Assembly: GCF_000346615.1 (NCBI RefSeq)
Contig: NZ_ANNU01000017.1
Location: 1-64,000 of the forward strand
Source: Nafulsella turpanensis ZLM-10
Lineage (GTDB): Bacteria; Bacteroidota; Bacteroidia; Cytophagales; Cyclobacteriaceae
DNA length: 64,000 nucleotides
Direction: 5' to 3'
The notes beneath the pieces are model-generated. The model was not told the origin of the DNA and did no database searches. It was given only the letters and a program-made list of their open reading frames with translations. Shown here piece after piece: positions 50,574-59,212 of this stretch. A program made the position numbers and the translations under genes. Every line of letters starts with the position of its first letter. Position 1 is the stretch's first letter.

Positions 50574-51305
50574 ATGAAAAATTTAGATAACCAAAAAACA
50601 AGCAAATGGTCTGCCGCGAAAGTATTCGGTGGAGTAGCTACTGCCTTTCTGTTTTGCTTTGGTACCGCCACCTTTGCACAGGACTATGAGCCGGTTTCCG
50701 ATACAGAAGTAGATGAATTTACGGAATGGGATGCCGATGCAAACGAAATGTGGGATGAAAACGAATTTGACTCCAGCCTAGGAGATAACGGTATTTTTAA
50801 CGACTGGGATACTGACGATGACGGATTCTACTCTAACGATGAGTTTAGTACCGGGCTTTTCGACCAGTGGGATGAAGACGAGAATGGCGAACTTGACTAT
50901 GATGAATATTCCGCAGGTAATTCTGCCTGGGAAGACGATTTCGGCGACAACTTCAGCGAGTGGGACACCAATGATGATAACATCATTGATACTGAAGAGT
51001 ATAATGCAGGTTTAGATGATGCCGGTATCTATGATGAATGGGATACTGATGATGACGAATTATTCAGTGAAGATGAATTTAACACCGGACTTTTCAGCAC
51101 CTGGGATGAGGACGAAGATGGATTCCTGAACGATAGGGAATATACCAAATCTAACTACGACGCCTGGTACGACGATGAAGAACTCTTTAATGAAGAAGAG
51201 GAAGATGTTGAAGTAGAAGAAGGTGTTGATGAAGAAGAAGGAGTCCTTGAAGAAGAAGGGATACTTGAAGATGAGGATGAGGTACTGGAAGGTGACGATA
51301 TGTAA
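50574..51305 (+). CDS. EF-hand repeat secreted protein, paralogue C
   Basis: A 243-aa acidic protein with a type I signal peptide (cleaved near TATFAQ), unlike the two lipoprotein sisters. The start is ATG 50574; an upstream in-frame codon at 50553 adds seven residues. Six EF-hand-like loops lie at about 52-190: DADANEMWDENE, DTDDDGFYSNDE, DEDENGELDYDE, DTNDDNIIDTEE, DTDDDELFSEDE and DEDEDGFLNDRE. Each is preceded by Trp. A C-terminal tail of about 40 residues is nearly all Glu, Asp and Val with EEEGVLE/EEEGILE repeats. It ends at a bidirectional terminator. Confidence 0.82.
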   Translation: MKNLDNQKTSKWSAAKVFGGVATAFLFCFGTATFAQDYEPVSDTEVDEFTEWDADANEMWDENEFDSSLGDNGIFNDWDTDDDGFYSNDEFSTGLFDQWDEDENGELDYDEYSAGNSAWEDDFGDNFSEWDTNDDNIIDTEEYNAGLDDAGIYDEWDTDDDELFSEDEFNTGLFSTWDEDEDGFLNDREYTKSNYDAWYDDEELFNEEEEDVEVEEGVDEEEGVLEEEGILEDEDEVLEGDDM

Positions 51306-51343
51306 AAATAAACCTCGTTTAACACCTGCGTAAGCAGGAAATA

Positions 51344-51375
51344 AAAAGCCAGCGGGAATACACCTGCTGGCTTTT
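51344..51375. terminator. Bidirectional terminator between EF-hand gene C and uppP
   Basis: AAAAGCCAGC / GCTGGCTTTT stem with T-runs on both strands. Confidence 0.8.
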
Positions 51376-51407
51376 ATTGTGTACCAAATCTCTTCTGAAC
51401 TATAACC

Positions 51408-52181
51408 CTAGAATGTCTCCATAAAGAGCAGAAATACTACTCCAAGTATAATTCTATAGTAGCCAAACTGCTTAAATCCATAATTCTCCACCAGTTTTAA
51501 AAATATTTTTACAGCCAGCCATGCAAAGAGGAAAGCCACTAATAAGCCCACTCCCAAAAGAAAAAATTCATGGCTGGTTAAGTCGGCCGGTGTTTTGTAC
51601 AAATCATAACCCGTGGCTGCAATCATAGTAGGCACCGCCAGCAAAAAGGAAAATTCCGTTGCCTGCTTCTTGTCCAGGCCATTGAAAACCCCTCCAATAA
51701 TGGTAGCAGCCGCGCGGGAAGTTCCCGGTATCATGGAAAGGCACTGGAACAGACCTATGAAAAGGGCATTTTTATAGGATATATCTTCCAGGTCGATATA
51801 CTCCGAATCTTTTGCGACTACTTTGCGATCAATCCATATCAGGATAATGCCACCCACAATAAGGGCAATGGCCACAACAGTAGGGTTGAAGAGATAAGAC
51901 TTTATGGTCTCATAAGCGAGAAAACCCGCTATAGCCGTAGGAATAAATGCTGCACTCAGCTTAAAGTAAATTGTTAAGCTTTGCAGAAAACGCTTGGCAT
52001 AGAGGAGCACAATGGCCATAATAGCCCCAAGCTGAATGGCCACCTCAAAAGTTTTTACAAAAGGTTCCTCATGCATTTTCATAGCCGCCGAGGCTAAAAT
52101 CATGTGGCCGGTGGAAGATATAGGCAGGAATTCCGTTAGGCCTTCTATCACAGCCAGTACAATTGCTTGTATAAGAGTCAT
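51408..52181 (-). CDS. uppP: Undecaprenyl-diphosphatase UppP (BacA)
   Basis: A 257-aa polytopic membrane enzyme that dephosphorylates undecaprenyl pyrophosphate to recycle the lipid carrier for cell-wall and surface polymer synthesis. Signature motifs are EGLTEFLPISSTGHMIL near the N-terminus and SMIPGTSRAAATIIGG (about residue 155), with several hydrophobic helices. Length is normal. It is a single leftward gene, convergent with EF-hand gene C. A 273-bp gap separates it from topA. Confidence 0.95.
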   Translation of the reverse strand: MTLIQAIVLAVIEGLTEFLPISSTGHMILASAAMKMHEEPFVKTFEVAIQLGAIMAIVLLYAKRFLQSLTIYFKLSAAFIPTAIAGFLAYETIKSYLFNPTVVAIALIVGGIILIWIDRKVVAKDSEYIDLEDISYKNALFIGLFQCLSMIPGTSRAAATIIGGVFNGLDKKQATEFSFLLAVPTMIAATGYDLYKTPADLTSHEFFLLGVGLLVAFLFAWLAVKIFLKLVENYGFKQFGYYRIILGVVFLLFMETF

Positions 52182-52420
52182 GCAGGGGAACTGTTCAGGT
52201 AAATAATTTCAGGACACTAATATAGTATTACCCTACAGCACCACCAATGATGAAGACAAACTTCTGTTAAAAGTACAAAAATTAAATACCGGAAGTAAAA
52301 GAATAAAAACCTGTTGCCCCTGTAGTCTCTTTATTTCAGTCTCTCCGCCAAACCCGTGAACTACATGTAATTTATCTGCAATACTGGCTCTGGCCAGGAG
52401 CTTGGATGAGCAGAAATCAG

Positions 52421-52428
52421 TATATTTG
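52421..52428 (+). promoter_or_regulatory. -7 element TATATTTG of topA
   Basis: An exact TAnnTTTG match 26 nt upstream of topA, with a TTG about 17 nt before it. Confidence 0.5.
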
Positions 52429-52454
52429 TAAGTCGGGTTATGTGATGTTATCGT

Positions 52455-54773
52455 ATGAATTTACTAATTGTAGAGTCTCCCAACAAAATTAAAAAACTAA
52501 AATCCTTACTGGGCAAGGATTGGGAAGTGGCGGCTTCCGTTGGACATATCCGCGACCTGCCGGCCAAAAACCTGTCCATCGATAAAGCCAATGGCTATAA
52601 AATGCTCTATCAGCTGAACGATGACAAAAAATCAGTGGTAGCAGCCCTACAGAACAAGGTAAAGGCAGCCGGCAAAGAAAATGTATATCTTGCTACTGAC
52701 CCCGACCGCGAAGGCGAGGCCATTTCTTTCCATTTATGTGCCGCCCTGGGGCTCAATTATAAAACAAGCAAGCGGGTAAGCTTTCAGGAAATTACAAAGG
52801 GGGCGGTGCTAAAGGCCATTGAGGCGCCCCGTACTATTGACCTGAACCTGGTGTCGGCACAGGAAACCCGCCGTGCCATTGACCGCCTGGTGGGCTACGA
52901 AATAAGTCCGGTACTCTGGCGCAAGCTCGAAAGCGGCCTTTCAGCAGGTCGTGTACAGTCTGTCGCCCTCCGGCTTTGCGTAGAGCGCGAAAAGCAGATT
53001 TTATCCTTTGCCGACCGCTTTAACTACCAGCTCAACGGCTGGTTTAAAACCACTAAAGGCGATACTCTAAAGGCCAAAAAGAAAGATTACTTTCAGGCCG
53101 AAGAAGATGCTTACTCCTACCTGCAAAACTCTGTTTCTAAAACATTCAGGGTTACCGACATTACGACCAAACCGGCAGAAAAGCTGCCGCAGCCGCCCTA
53201 CTCTACGTCCTCCCTGCAGCAGGATGGGGTAAAAAAGCTGAAGATGAATGTTAAGCGGGTAATGGATGTGGCGCAAAAGCTCTTCGAGGGTGGTCATATT
53301 ACTTATATGCGTACCGATAGCCAAAACCTGTCGGAATCGGCCACTGCCGAGGCCAAAATACAGATCACCAACCAGTACGGCGGCGACTACTTCGAACAGC
53401 GCCAGTTTAAAAGCAAGGCCGGCTCACAGGAGGCGCACGAAGCAATTCGCCCAACAGACTGGAATAATGCACAGGCAGGCGATACAGAGGAAGAGCGCCG
53501 CCTCTACGACCTTATTTACCGCCGGGCACTTGCCAGCCAAATGAAGGCTGCCCGCTTCGACGAAACCATCATCAGTATTGAATCTGAACAGCCCGACGAC
53601 CTCTACACCAGCAAGGCTAAAATTATGACCTACGACGGTTACCTGAAGGTGTACCAGGAAGAAAAAGAAGAAGACGATAAGGAAGAGGATGAAGATACCA
53701 TACAGCCGGTTGAGGTGGGAGAAGTACTGGAAATGCTGAAGCTGGAAGCCCGCCAGGTATATGCCAAGCCCCCCCGCCGGTTCGATCAGGCCACCCTGGT
53801 AGCCGAGCTGGAAAAGAAACAAATAGGCCGGCCTTCTACCTATGCCAGCATTCTTAACACCATTATGTACCGCCAGTACGTAAAAACCGGCAATGCCGAA
53901 GGCAAACAGTTAACCGCTGCCCTGCTCACGCTTGAAAATGGCGAGCTTACCCGTTCCGAAAAAACCGAAACCCTCGGCTCCGATAAAAACAAGCTCATTC
54001 CTACGGAAAAAGGCATCCGCCTTACCGAATTTATGGAGAGCAACTTCGCCCAGGTAGTCGATTACCAGTTTACGGCCAAATGTGAGGACCTCTTCGACGA
54101 AATTGCAGAAGGAAAAAGAAACTTCGCCCAGATTGTTCCTGCCTTCGACCGCCGTCTGGCCAAATGGGTGGAACATGTGAATGAAAATTACCAGGATATC
54201 CCCGCCGAAAACCAACTCGAAATCGGGCAGTACGAAGAGCACCCACTGCTGGTCGGCAAGGGCAAATTTGGTGTTTATGTAAGCCATAAAGGCACCTACT
54301 ATCCTGTGGATGACCGCCGAAAACCGGAGACCGTTACTGTAGAAGATGCCATTGCCGCTATTGAAAAGAAGCGCGCCACCATGCCCCGCGAAATCGGCAT
54401 TTTTGAAGGAAAAGCCGTGCAGACAGGGAAGGGTAAGTTCGGCACCTATGTGCTCTTCGAGAAAAAGTATATCAATGTAGAAGATAAGGAGCCTGATGCT
54501 GTTTCTCTTGAAGAAGCTATTGCCTTAATTGAAGCTAAGCGGGCTCAAATGGAAGAACGTAAGAAGAGCCTGCTTGCACAAATAGGGAAGAAATATCAAA
54601 TCCACAATGGCAAATGGGGCCTGTATGTTACCGACGGTAAGATCTTTGCCAATTTACCTAAAAATGTAAGTGTAGAAGAAGCGGCGGGCTGGAAGGCAGA
54701 GCAGTGCAAAAAAACCATAGCCGATTACCTGGAGTGGAAAGAAAAGCAAACCAAAGAGGGCGCTGAAAGCTAG
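52455..54773 (+). CDS. topA: DNA topoisomerase I (type IA)
   Basis: A 772-aa type IA topoisomerase that relaxes negative supercoils. An N-terminal Toprim domain (LLIVESPNKIKKLKSLLG, and YLATDPDREGEAISFHL) precedes the core with RAIDRLVGYEISP, SAGRVQSVALRL, and active-site Tyr in GHITYMRTDSQNLSESA. KKQIGRPSTYASIL follows. In place of zinc fingers the C-terminus has three beta-type repeats (GKGKFGVYVSHKG..., GKGKFGTYVLFEKK..., HNGKWGLYVTDGK...), each followed by a DAIAAIEKKRA-type helix in the first two. The N-terminus is slightly divergent, so this could be one of two paralogues. Confidence 0.95.
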   Translation: MNLLIVESPNKIKKLKSLLGKDWEVAASVGHIRDLPAKNLSIDKANGYKMLYQLNDDKKSVVAALQNKVKAAGKENVYLATDPDREGEAISFHLCAALGLNYKTSKRVSFQEITKGAVLKAIEAPRTIDLNLVSAQETRRAIDRLVGYEISPVLWRKLESGLSAGRVQSVALRLCVEREKQILSFADRFNYQLNGWFKTTKGDTLKAKKKDYFQAEEDAYSYLQNSVSKTFRVTDITTKPAEKLPQPPYSTSSLQQDGVKKLKMNVKRVMDVAQKLFEGGHITYMRTDSQNLSESATAEAKIQITNQYGGDYFEQRQFKSKAGSQEAHEAIRPTDWNNAQAGDTEEERRLYDLIYRRALASQMKAARFDETIISIESEQPDDLYTSKAKIMTYDGYLKVYQEEKEEDDKEEDEDTIQPVEVGEVLEMLKLEARQVYAKPPRRFDQATLVAELEKKQIGRPSTYASILNTIMYRQYVKTGNAEGKQLTAALLTLENGELTRSEKTETLGSDKNKLIPTEKGIRLTEFMESNFAQVVDYQFTAKCEDLFDEIAEGKRNFAQIVPAFDRRLAKWVEHVNENYQDIPAENQLEIGQYEEHPLLVGKGKFGVYVSHKGTYYPVDDRRKPETVTVEDAIAAIEKKRATMPREIGIFEGKAVQTGKGKFGTYVLFEKKYINVEDKEPDAVSLEEAIALIEAKRAQMEERKKSLLAQIGKKYQIHNGKWGLYVTDGKIFANLPKNVSVEEAAGWKAEQCKKTIADYLEWKEKQTKEGAES

Positions 54774-55013
54774 CCGCAAAAATTAAAAGCACCTGTTCCA
54801 TACGAATGAGCGCTTATTCTTACTGCTATCAAAAACTCGAAGCATTAGAAGTTGCTAACTACAACAACCACAATTAAAGAGTGCTGCAGCCTGTTCTTAT
54901 CAGAATAAAAATTAACCTTTGCCAGCCGGGCCAGAACCAAAATGGTCTCCACTCCTGCTAAAAAGCAGCGAGTGCCTCTTCACTTTATAATTCATACCTT
55001 TTAGCACCACCCG

Positions 55014-56771
55014 ATGTCAGCATCCAAACCTATAGATAAGGAAAAGAAAGTTACCATTACCCATGTATTTAAGACCATCATCTGGCCAAGGAGAATGCAC
55101 CTGCTTCTCGGGCTGGGCCTCATCATTATCAGCAGGCTGGCCGGGCTGGTACTGCCGGGGGCCAGTAAGTACCTGATAGATGAGGTGATTCCAAATAATG
55201 ACTTACAATTACTCAAATGGCTGATTATTGCCGTGGTGGCCGCCATTGTTGTCCAGTCCGTCACTTCTTTTGCGCTTACTCAAATTCTGAGTGTGGAGGC
55301 CCAGAACCTCATTGCTCAGCTAAGAGCGAAGGTGCAGCGGCACATCATTCGGCTGCCCGTTCGCTTTTTCGATAATACCAAAACCGGGGAGCTCGTATCG
55401 CGCATTATGATAGATGTGGAAGGCGTCCGCAACCTGGTGGGCACCGGCCTTGCCCAAATGGTAGGCGGCTTTATCACCTCTGCCATCTGCCTCGTGCTCC
55501 TTATAATGATTAGCCCCTGGATGACGCTTTACGTCCTGATTCCTGTAGCCATTTTTGGTTTTATCTCGCTTAAAGCTTTTGCCAAAATTCGTCCTATTTT
55601 TCGGGAACGTGGCGTCATTAATGCACAGGTAACCGGCCGCTTAACCGAAACTTTGGGTGGAGTACGGGTTATAAAAGGTTTTAATGCGGAAGAGCAGGAA
55701 ACAAAAACTTTTGAGGAGGGCGTAAACCGCCTGTTCCTCAACATCAAAAAAAGCCTGGTCACTTCCAGCCTGGTAACCAGCTCTGCCACCCTCCTGCTGG
55801 GGCTGGCCTCTGCCGGCATTATGGGCCTTGGCGGGTATATGATTATGAACGGGGAAATGACCTTTGGCGACTTCCTGGCCTTTACCCTTTACCTCGGCTT
55901 TATGATTGCCCCTATTTTGCAGATGAGCAATATTGGCAGCCAGCTTACAGAGGCCTTTGCAGGACTCGATCGTACCGAAAACATCATGAATACCCCTTTG
56001 GAGGAAGACGAAACCACCCGGACCATCAAACCAGAGAGAATCCATGGCGAAATAATTTTCGACCGTGTATCCTTTGCGTATGAAGAAGGAAAGGAGGTAG
56101 TAAAAGAAGTAAGCTTTGAAGCTCCTGCCGGTTCTGTTACCGCCCTCGTTGGCACTTCGGGCTCCGGCAAAACCACTATTGCCGGGCTGGCCGCCTCCTT
56201 CCTCAACCCCAATAGCGGCACCATTACCGTCGATGGAAATAACCTCCGCCAAATCAGCCTGCAGAGCTATCGCAGCCAGCTGGGTGTGGTGCTGCAGGAC
56301 GATTTTCTGTTCGAAGGCACTATCCGCGAAAATATTCTCTTTCCGCGGCCGAATGCCAGTGAGGAGCAGCTCATGCAGGCGGTATATGCTGCCCATGTGC
56401 AGGAATTTACCGACCGCTTCGAAGATGGACTCGATACGCTCATTGGGGAGCGGGGTGTCAAACTATCGGGCGGGCAACGCCAGCGCATTGCCATTGCCAG
56501 GGCTATACTGGCCGACCCGCGCATCCTTATTCTGGACGAAGCCACCTCCAATCTCGATACGGAAAGTGAAACCCTCATACAGGCCAGCCTGAAAGAGCTT
56601 ATGAAGGGCCGCACCACCTTTGTTATCGCCCACCGCCTGAGCACCATTCGCCAGGCCGACCAGATACTGGTGATTGAGCAGGGCCAGATTGCCGAACGAG
56701 GCAAACACGAGGAGCTCATTGAAAAGAAAGGAAGGTATTACCAGCTGTACACCTACCAGGCGAGAATATAG
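55014..56771 (+). CDS. ABC transporter, fused permease and ATPase
   Basis: A 585-aa exporter half-transporter. A six-helix membrane domain (about 25-305, with RMHLLLGLGLIIISRLAGLVL and FFDNTKTGELVSR) is fused to an ATPase. It has Walker A GTSGSGKTTI, Q-loop GVVLQDDFLFEGTI, canonical signature LSGGQRQRIAIARAIL, Walker B ILILDEATSNLD and H-loop VIAHRLSTI. It is typical of MsbA/multidrug or lipid exporters and acts as a dimer. The substrate is unknown. It follows topA after 240 bp with no visible gene; TACCTTTT upstream resembles a -7 element. It is unrelated in detail to the exporter at 28386. Confidence 0.94.
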   Translation: MSASKPIDKEKKVTITHVFKTIIWPRRMHLLLGLGLIIISRLAGLVLPGASKYLIDEVIPNNDLQLLKWLIIAVVAAIVVQSVTSFALTQILSVEAQNLIAQLRAKVQRHIIRLPVRFFDNTKTGELVSRIMIDVEGVRNLVGTGLAQMVGGFITSAICLVLLIMISPWMTLYVLIPVAIFGFISLKAFAKIRPIFRERGVINAQVTGRLTETLGGVRVIKGFNAEEQETKTFEEGVNRLFLNIKKSLVTSSLVTSSATLLLGLASAGIMGLGGYMIMNGEMTFGDFLAFTLYLGFMIAPILQMSNIGSQLTEAFAGLDRTENIMNTPLEEDETTRTIKPERIHGEIIFDRVSFAYEEGKEVVKEVSFEAPAGSVTALVGTSGSGKTTIAGLAASFLNPNSGTITVDGNNLRQISLQSYRSQLGVVLQDDFLFEGTIRENILFPRPNASEEQLMQAVYAAHVQEFTDRFEDGLDTLIGERGVKLSGGQRQRIAIARAILADPRILILDEATSNLDTESETLIQASLKELMKGRTTFVIAHRLSTIRQADQILVIEQGQIAERGKHEELIEKKGRYYQLYTYQARI

Positions 56772-56850
56772 AGTTAGTTGTTAGTTGGTGGTTGCCGATA
56801 ATTTTTAGTACTGGGTATTGGCTTTTAAATATCAAGCATTAAATCATCTC
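56772..56850. repeat. Degenerate TTAGTTGTTAGTT intergenic repeat
   Basis: Short TTAGTTG/GTTAGTT and AGTACTGGGTATTGG units follow the ABC gene. The style matches the TAGTATTAAGTAGTCAG tract after 1681. Confidence 0.4.
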
Positions 56851-56969
56851 CAATGGCAACTGTCATAAGAAACCCGGCGCTGCAAAGCACAGCCACTTAA
56901 CTGTCAGCAAGGACAGGTCTCCCACCCCAAGTCCAACATCTCCCGAAGCAAACCCGTTGATATAAGTAT

Positions 56970-57386
56970 ATGATACAAACAGCCAGAGTAAGAAATAAAG
57001 ATGTTACCAGCGAACTGGATTTTAACGCCTCAAAAAGTGGCGGGCCTGGCGGGCAGAATGTCAATAAAGTAAACAGCAAAATTACTCTTCGCTTTGATGT
57101 AAAAAACTCACAGTTGCTCACGGAAGAGGAAAAAGAGAAAATTAGCGATAAGCTTTCTTCCAGAATAAGTAATGATGGCATCCTTATTATTAATGCTCAA
57201 AGCAAACGGACACAACTCCAGAATAAAGAGGCCGCCATTATTAAGTTTAACCAGCTGATGGGAAAAGCCTTTGCCCGTAAAAAATTCCGGAAGGCGACTA
57301 AACCCACCAAAAGCTCCGTTAAAAAGAGGCTGAATGAAAAGAAGAAGCACTCTGAGAAGAAGAAGCTCCGCCAGAATATATTTTAG
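56970..57386 (+). CDS. arfB: Alternative ribosome-rescue factor ArfB (peptidyl-tRNA hydrolase)
   Basis: A 138-aa protein with the class I release-factor catalytic motif SGGPGGQNVNKV near residue 23 and a highly basic C-terminal tail (about 95-138, KKRLNEKKKHSEKKKLRQNIF). ArfB hydrolyses peptidyl-tRNA on ribosomes stalled at mRNA ends, with the tail entering the empty mRNA channel. It lacks the codon-recognition domain of RF1/RF2. It is a single rightward gene, convergent with a serine hydrolase. Confidence 0.93.
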   Translation: MIQTARVRNKDVTSELDFNASKSGGPGGQNVNKVNSKITLRFDVKNSQLLTEEEKEKISDKLSSRISNDGILIINAQSKRTQLQNKEAAIIKFNQLMGKAFARKKFRKATKPTKSSVKKRLNEKKKHSEKKKLRQNIF

Positions 57387-57474
57387 CCAATACAATGCCA
57401 CCGCCCTCTGAGGTAATAGCAAGTACACCCAAACAGCATTACTGGCAGCAGCTTCTCTTCCTCGCGGAATCCTC

Positions 57475-58722
57475 TTAATCTTCCATACTTTCCAGCACCC
57501 TCGCAATGAGGCCATCCAACGCGCTGCTTTCAATCCACCGGGCAACAATGACTAAATCATGCTCCGGATCAACATACACCATATTGGTTCCTGCACCCAG
57601 GTGGGCAAAAGCAGTTTCAGGAGCACTCGGGAAGCGTTCCTTATTTGTATTGAGGAAATAATTCATAAAGCCATAGTCTGTTTTTGCCGGAGTGGGTGTT
57701 AGGGCTCTGCTAATCCAGTCCTCAGACAAAATCTGCTCTCCATTCCATTCTCCTCTGTTGAGCGTAAGATAGCCAAACCGGGCCTGGTCCATGGCATTTA
57801 TGAACATACCGCCTCCCCAGTGCCCTCCACCGCTTACCACCTGCACAGGCAGCCCGTCCAGTACAATCCAGGAGTTTTCATAGCCCAGCCAGCGCCAGGT
57901 CCGGGAAGCACCGATGGGATCCATTAGCTGTTCTTTTAAAACAAGGGGTAAAGGTTTCCGCCATAAATTGGTAGCAGCAAGCGCCAGCACGTTTACCCGC
58001 ACATCGTTGTACTTATAGGTACTTCCGGGTTCGTTCCTGCTTCGGCTAAGCCAGGTAGAGGCTTCCCCTTCCGGCCGGTCAGCCCAGTCGGGCTTTCCCC
58101 AAAGGGTACCTTCCCAATCGCTCGTCTGCCGCAGGAGGTGGTCCCATGTAATCTTTCTGTTGTGCTCTGTGTCAAAGGGTTGTATAATATCAGCATCCGC
58201 GAGCCTGTCGGCCTTATTACCGGTGGCATACGGCTCAAACAGAATAACCGGTGCCATATATTCATGCACAGCATCGTCCAGCTCATGTATTAGCCCCTGG
58301 TCAAGAGCAAGGCCTACTACTGTAGACAAAAAGCTCTTGCTAACACTAAAAGTCATATTTACCTCTTCGGGCTCGCCCCATTCGGCTACGATATAGCCAT
58401 TTTTAATGATTAAGCCTGTTGGCGCTCCCCGCTCCTTAAATGGCCCCACGGCATCTCCGAAGGGCTCTTTACCAAAACTCTGGTAATGGGCCTGTTTTAA
58501 ATCCCGCGGGGCGGTGGCTTCATTTTCAATGGCAAACTCAACTGCCTCCTGAAGCTCCTCTTCATCCATTCCCACCAACTGAGGAGCTTTCCTTTCCCAG
58601 TGTTCCGCTGATGGAAAGTAAACTTTTCCTTTCTTCTGCTGTGCGAAAGACTCGGCAGGTAAACACACACTCCAAAAGAAGAATAACAGGCAATAAAACC
58701 TTCCGCTGCTCATCATTTTCAT
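57475..58722 (-). CDS. Serine hydrolase, beta-lactamase/class C family
   Basis: A 415-aa exported protein with a signal peptide (about 1-27, ending ESFAQQ). The penicillin-binding/class C SxxK is in MTFSVSKSFLSTVVGLALD, and the YxN motif is in STYKYNDVRVNVLALAA. A late GGGHWGGGMFINAMD segment is the KTG-like region. Relatives include esterases, D-Ala-D-Ala peptidases and class C-like lactamases, so substrate is undetermined. It is predicted periplasmic. It is a single leftward gene; 490 bp of apparently gene-free sequence lie upstream. Confidence 0.9.
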   Translation of the reverse strand: MKMMSSGRFYCLLFFFWSVCLPAESFAQQKKGKVYFPSAEHWERKAPQLVGMDEEELQEAVEFAIENEATAPRDLKQAHYQSFGKEPFGDAVGPFKERGAPTGLIIKNGYIVAEWGEPEEVNMTFSVSKSFLSTVVGLALDQGLIHELDDAVHEYMAPVILFEPYATGNKADRLADADIIQPFDTEHNRKITWDHLLRQTSDWEGTLWGKPDWADRPEGEASTWLSRSRNEPGSTYKYNDVRVNVLALAATNLWRKPLPLVLKEQLMDPIGASRTWRWLGYENSWIVLDGLPVQVVSGGGHWGGGMFINAMDQARFGYLTLNRGEWNGEQILSEDWISRALTPTPAKTDYGFMNYFLNTNKERFPSAPETAFAHLGAGTNMVYVDPEHDLVIVARWIESSALDGLIARVLESMED

Positions 58723-59212
58723 ACATCTTAATTAGCAATAAGTTCTTTTATAAGCGCCACTAACAGAACCTCACCCCTATTTGAACCACAGTCTTTTACC
58801 TCAGGAACCGTAGAAATAAATCACCAGCGGCCAGGTATTTGTGCTAGCTTCCAGGAAAATTCCTCCCGCTTAATTTCCTAAAATACATATTTTATCCGAA
58901 CAACTGAAGACATCTCTAACGCGCCAGGTCCATTTTGCCTGTAGGTAAAAAAGGTAAAGCCGATAATTAGCCTGCTTTGAATCAGATATACCTTCATCTA
59001 GGAAAAGAGGAGAAATAAGTAGCTACCAAAAAGGTTTTAAATAAAAAGTTTCTAAGAGAGAAGGCTGCCAGGGACAGAAAGAAGCAACCGGAACATGCAG
59101 AAACAGCTTTGTTCAACTGGTGTAATCTTCAAATAACTTTTCCCATAAATTTTTATTATATTGTATAAGCGATTATTCCATAGGTATCAGCCTGCTGATT
59201 TTTTTCTCTTTT
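58723..59212. other. Intergenic region, nothing recognised
   Basis: 490 bp between the divergent serine hydrolase and histidine kinase genes. No gene, TAnnTTTG element or strong hairpin was found on reading. The open frame that enters from 58440 is the shadow of the hydrolase gene. Confidence 0.35.
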
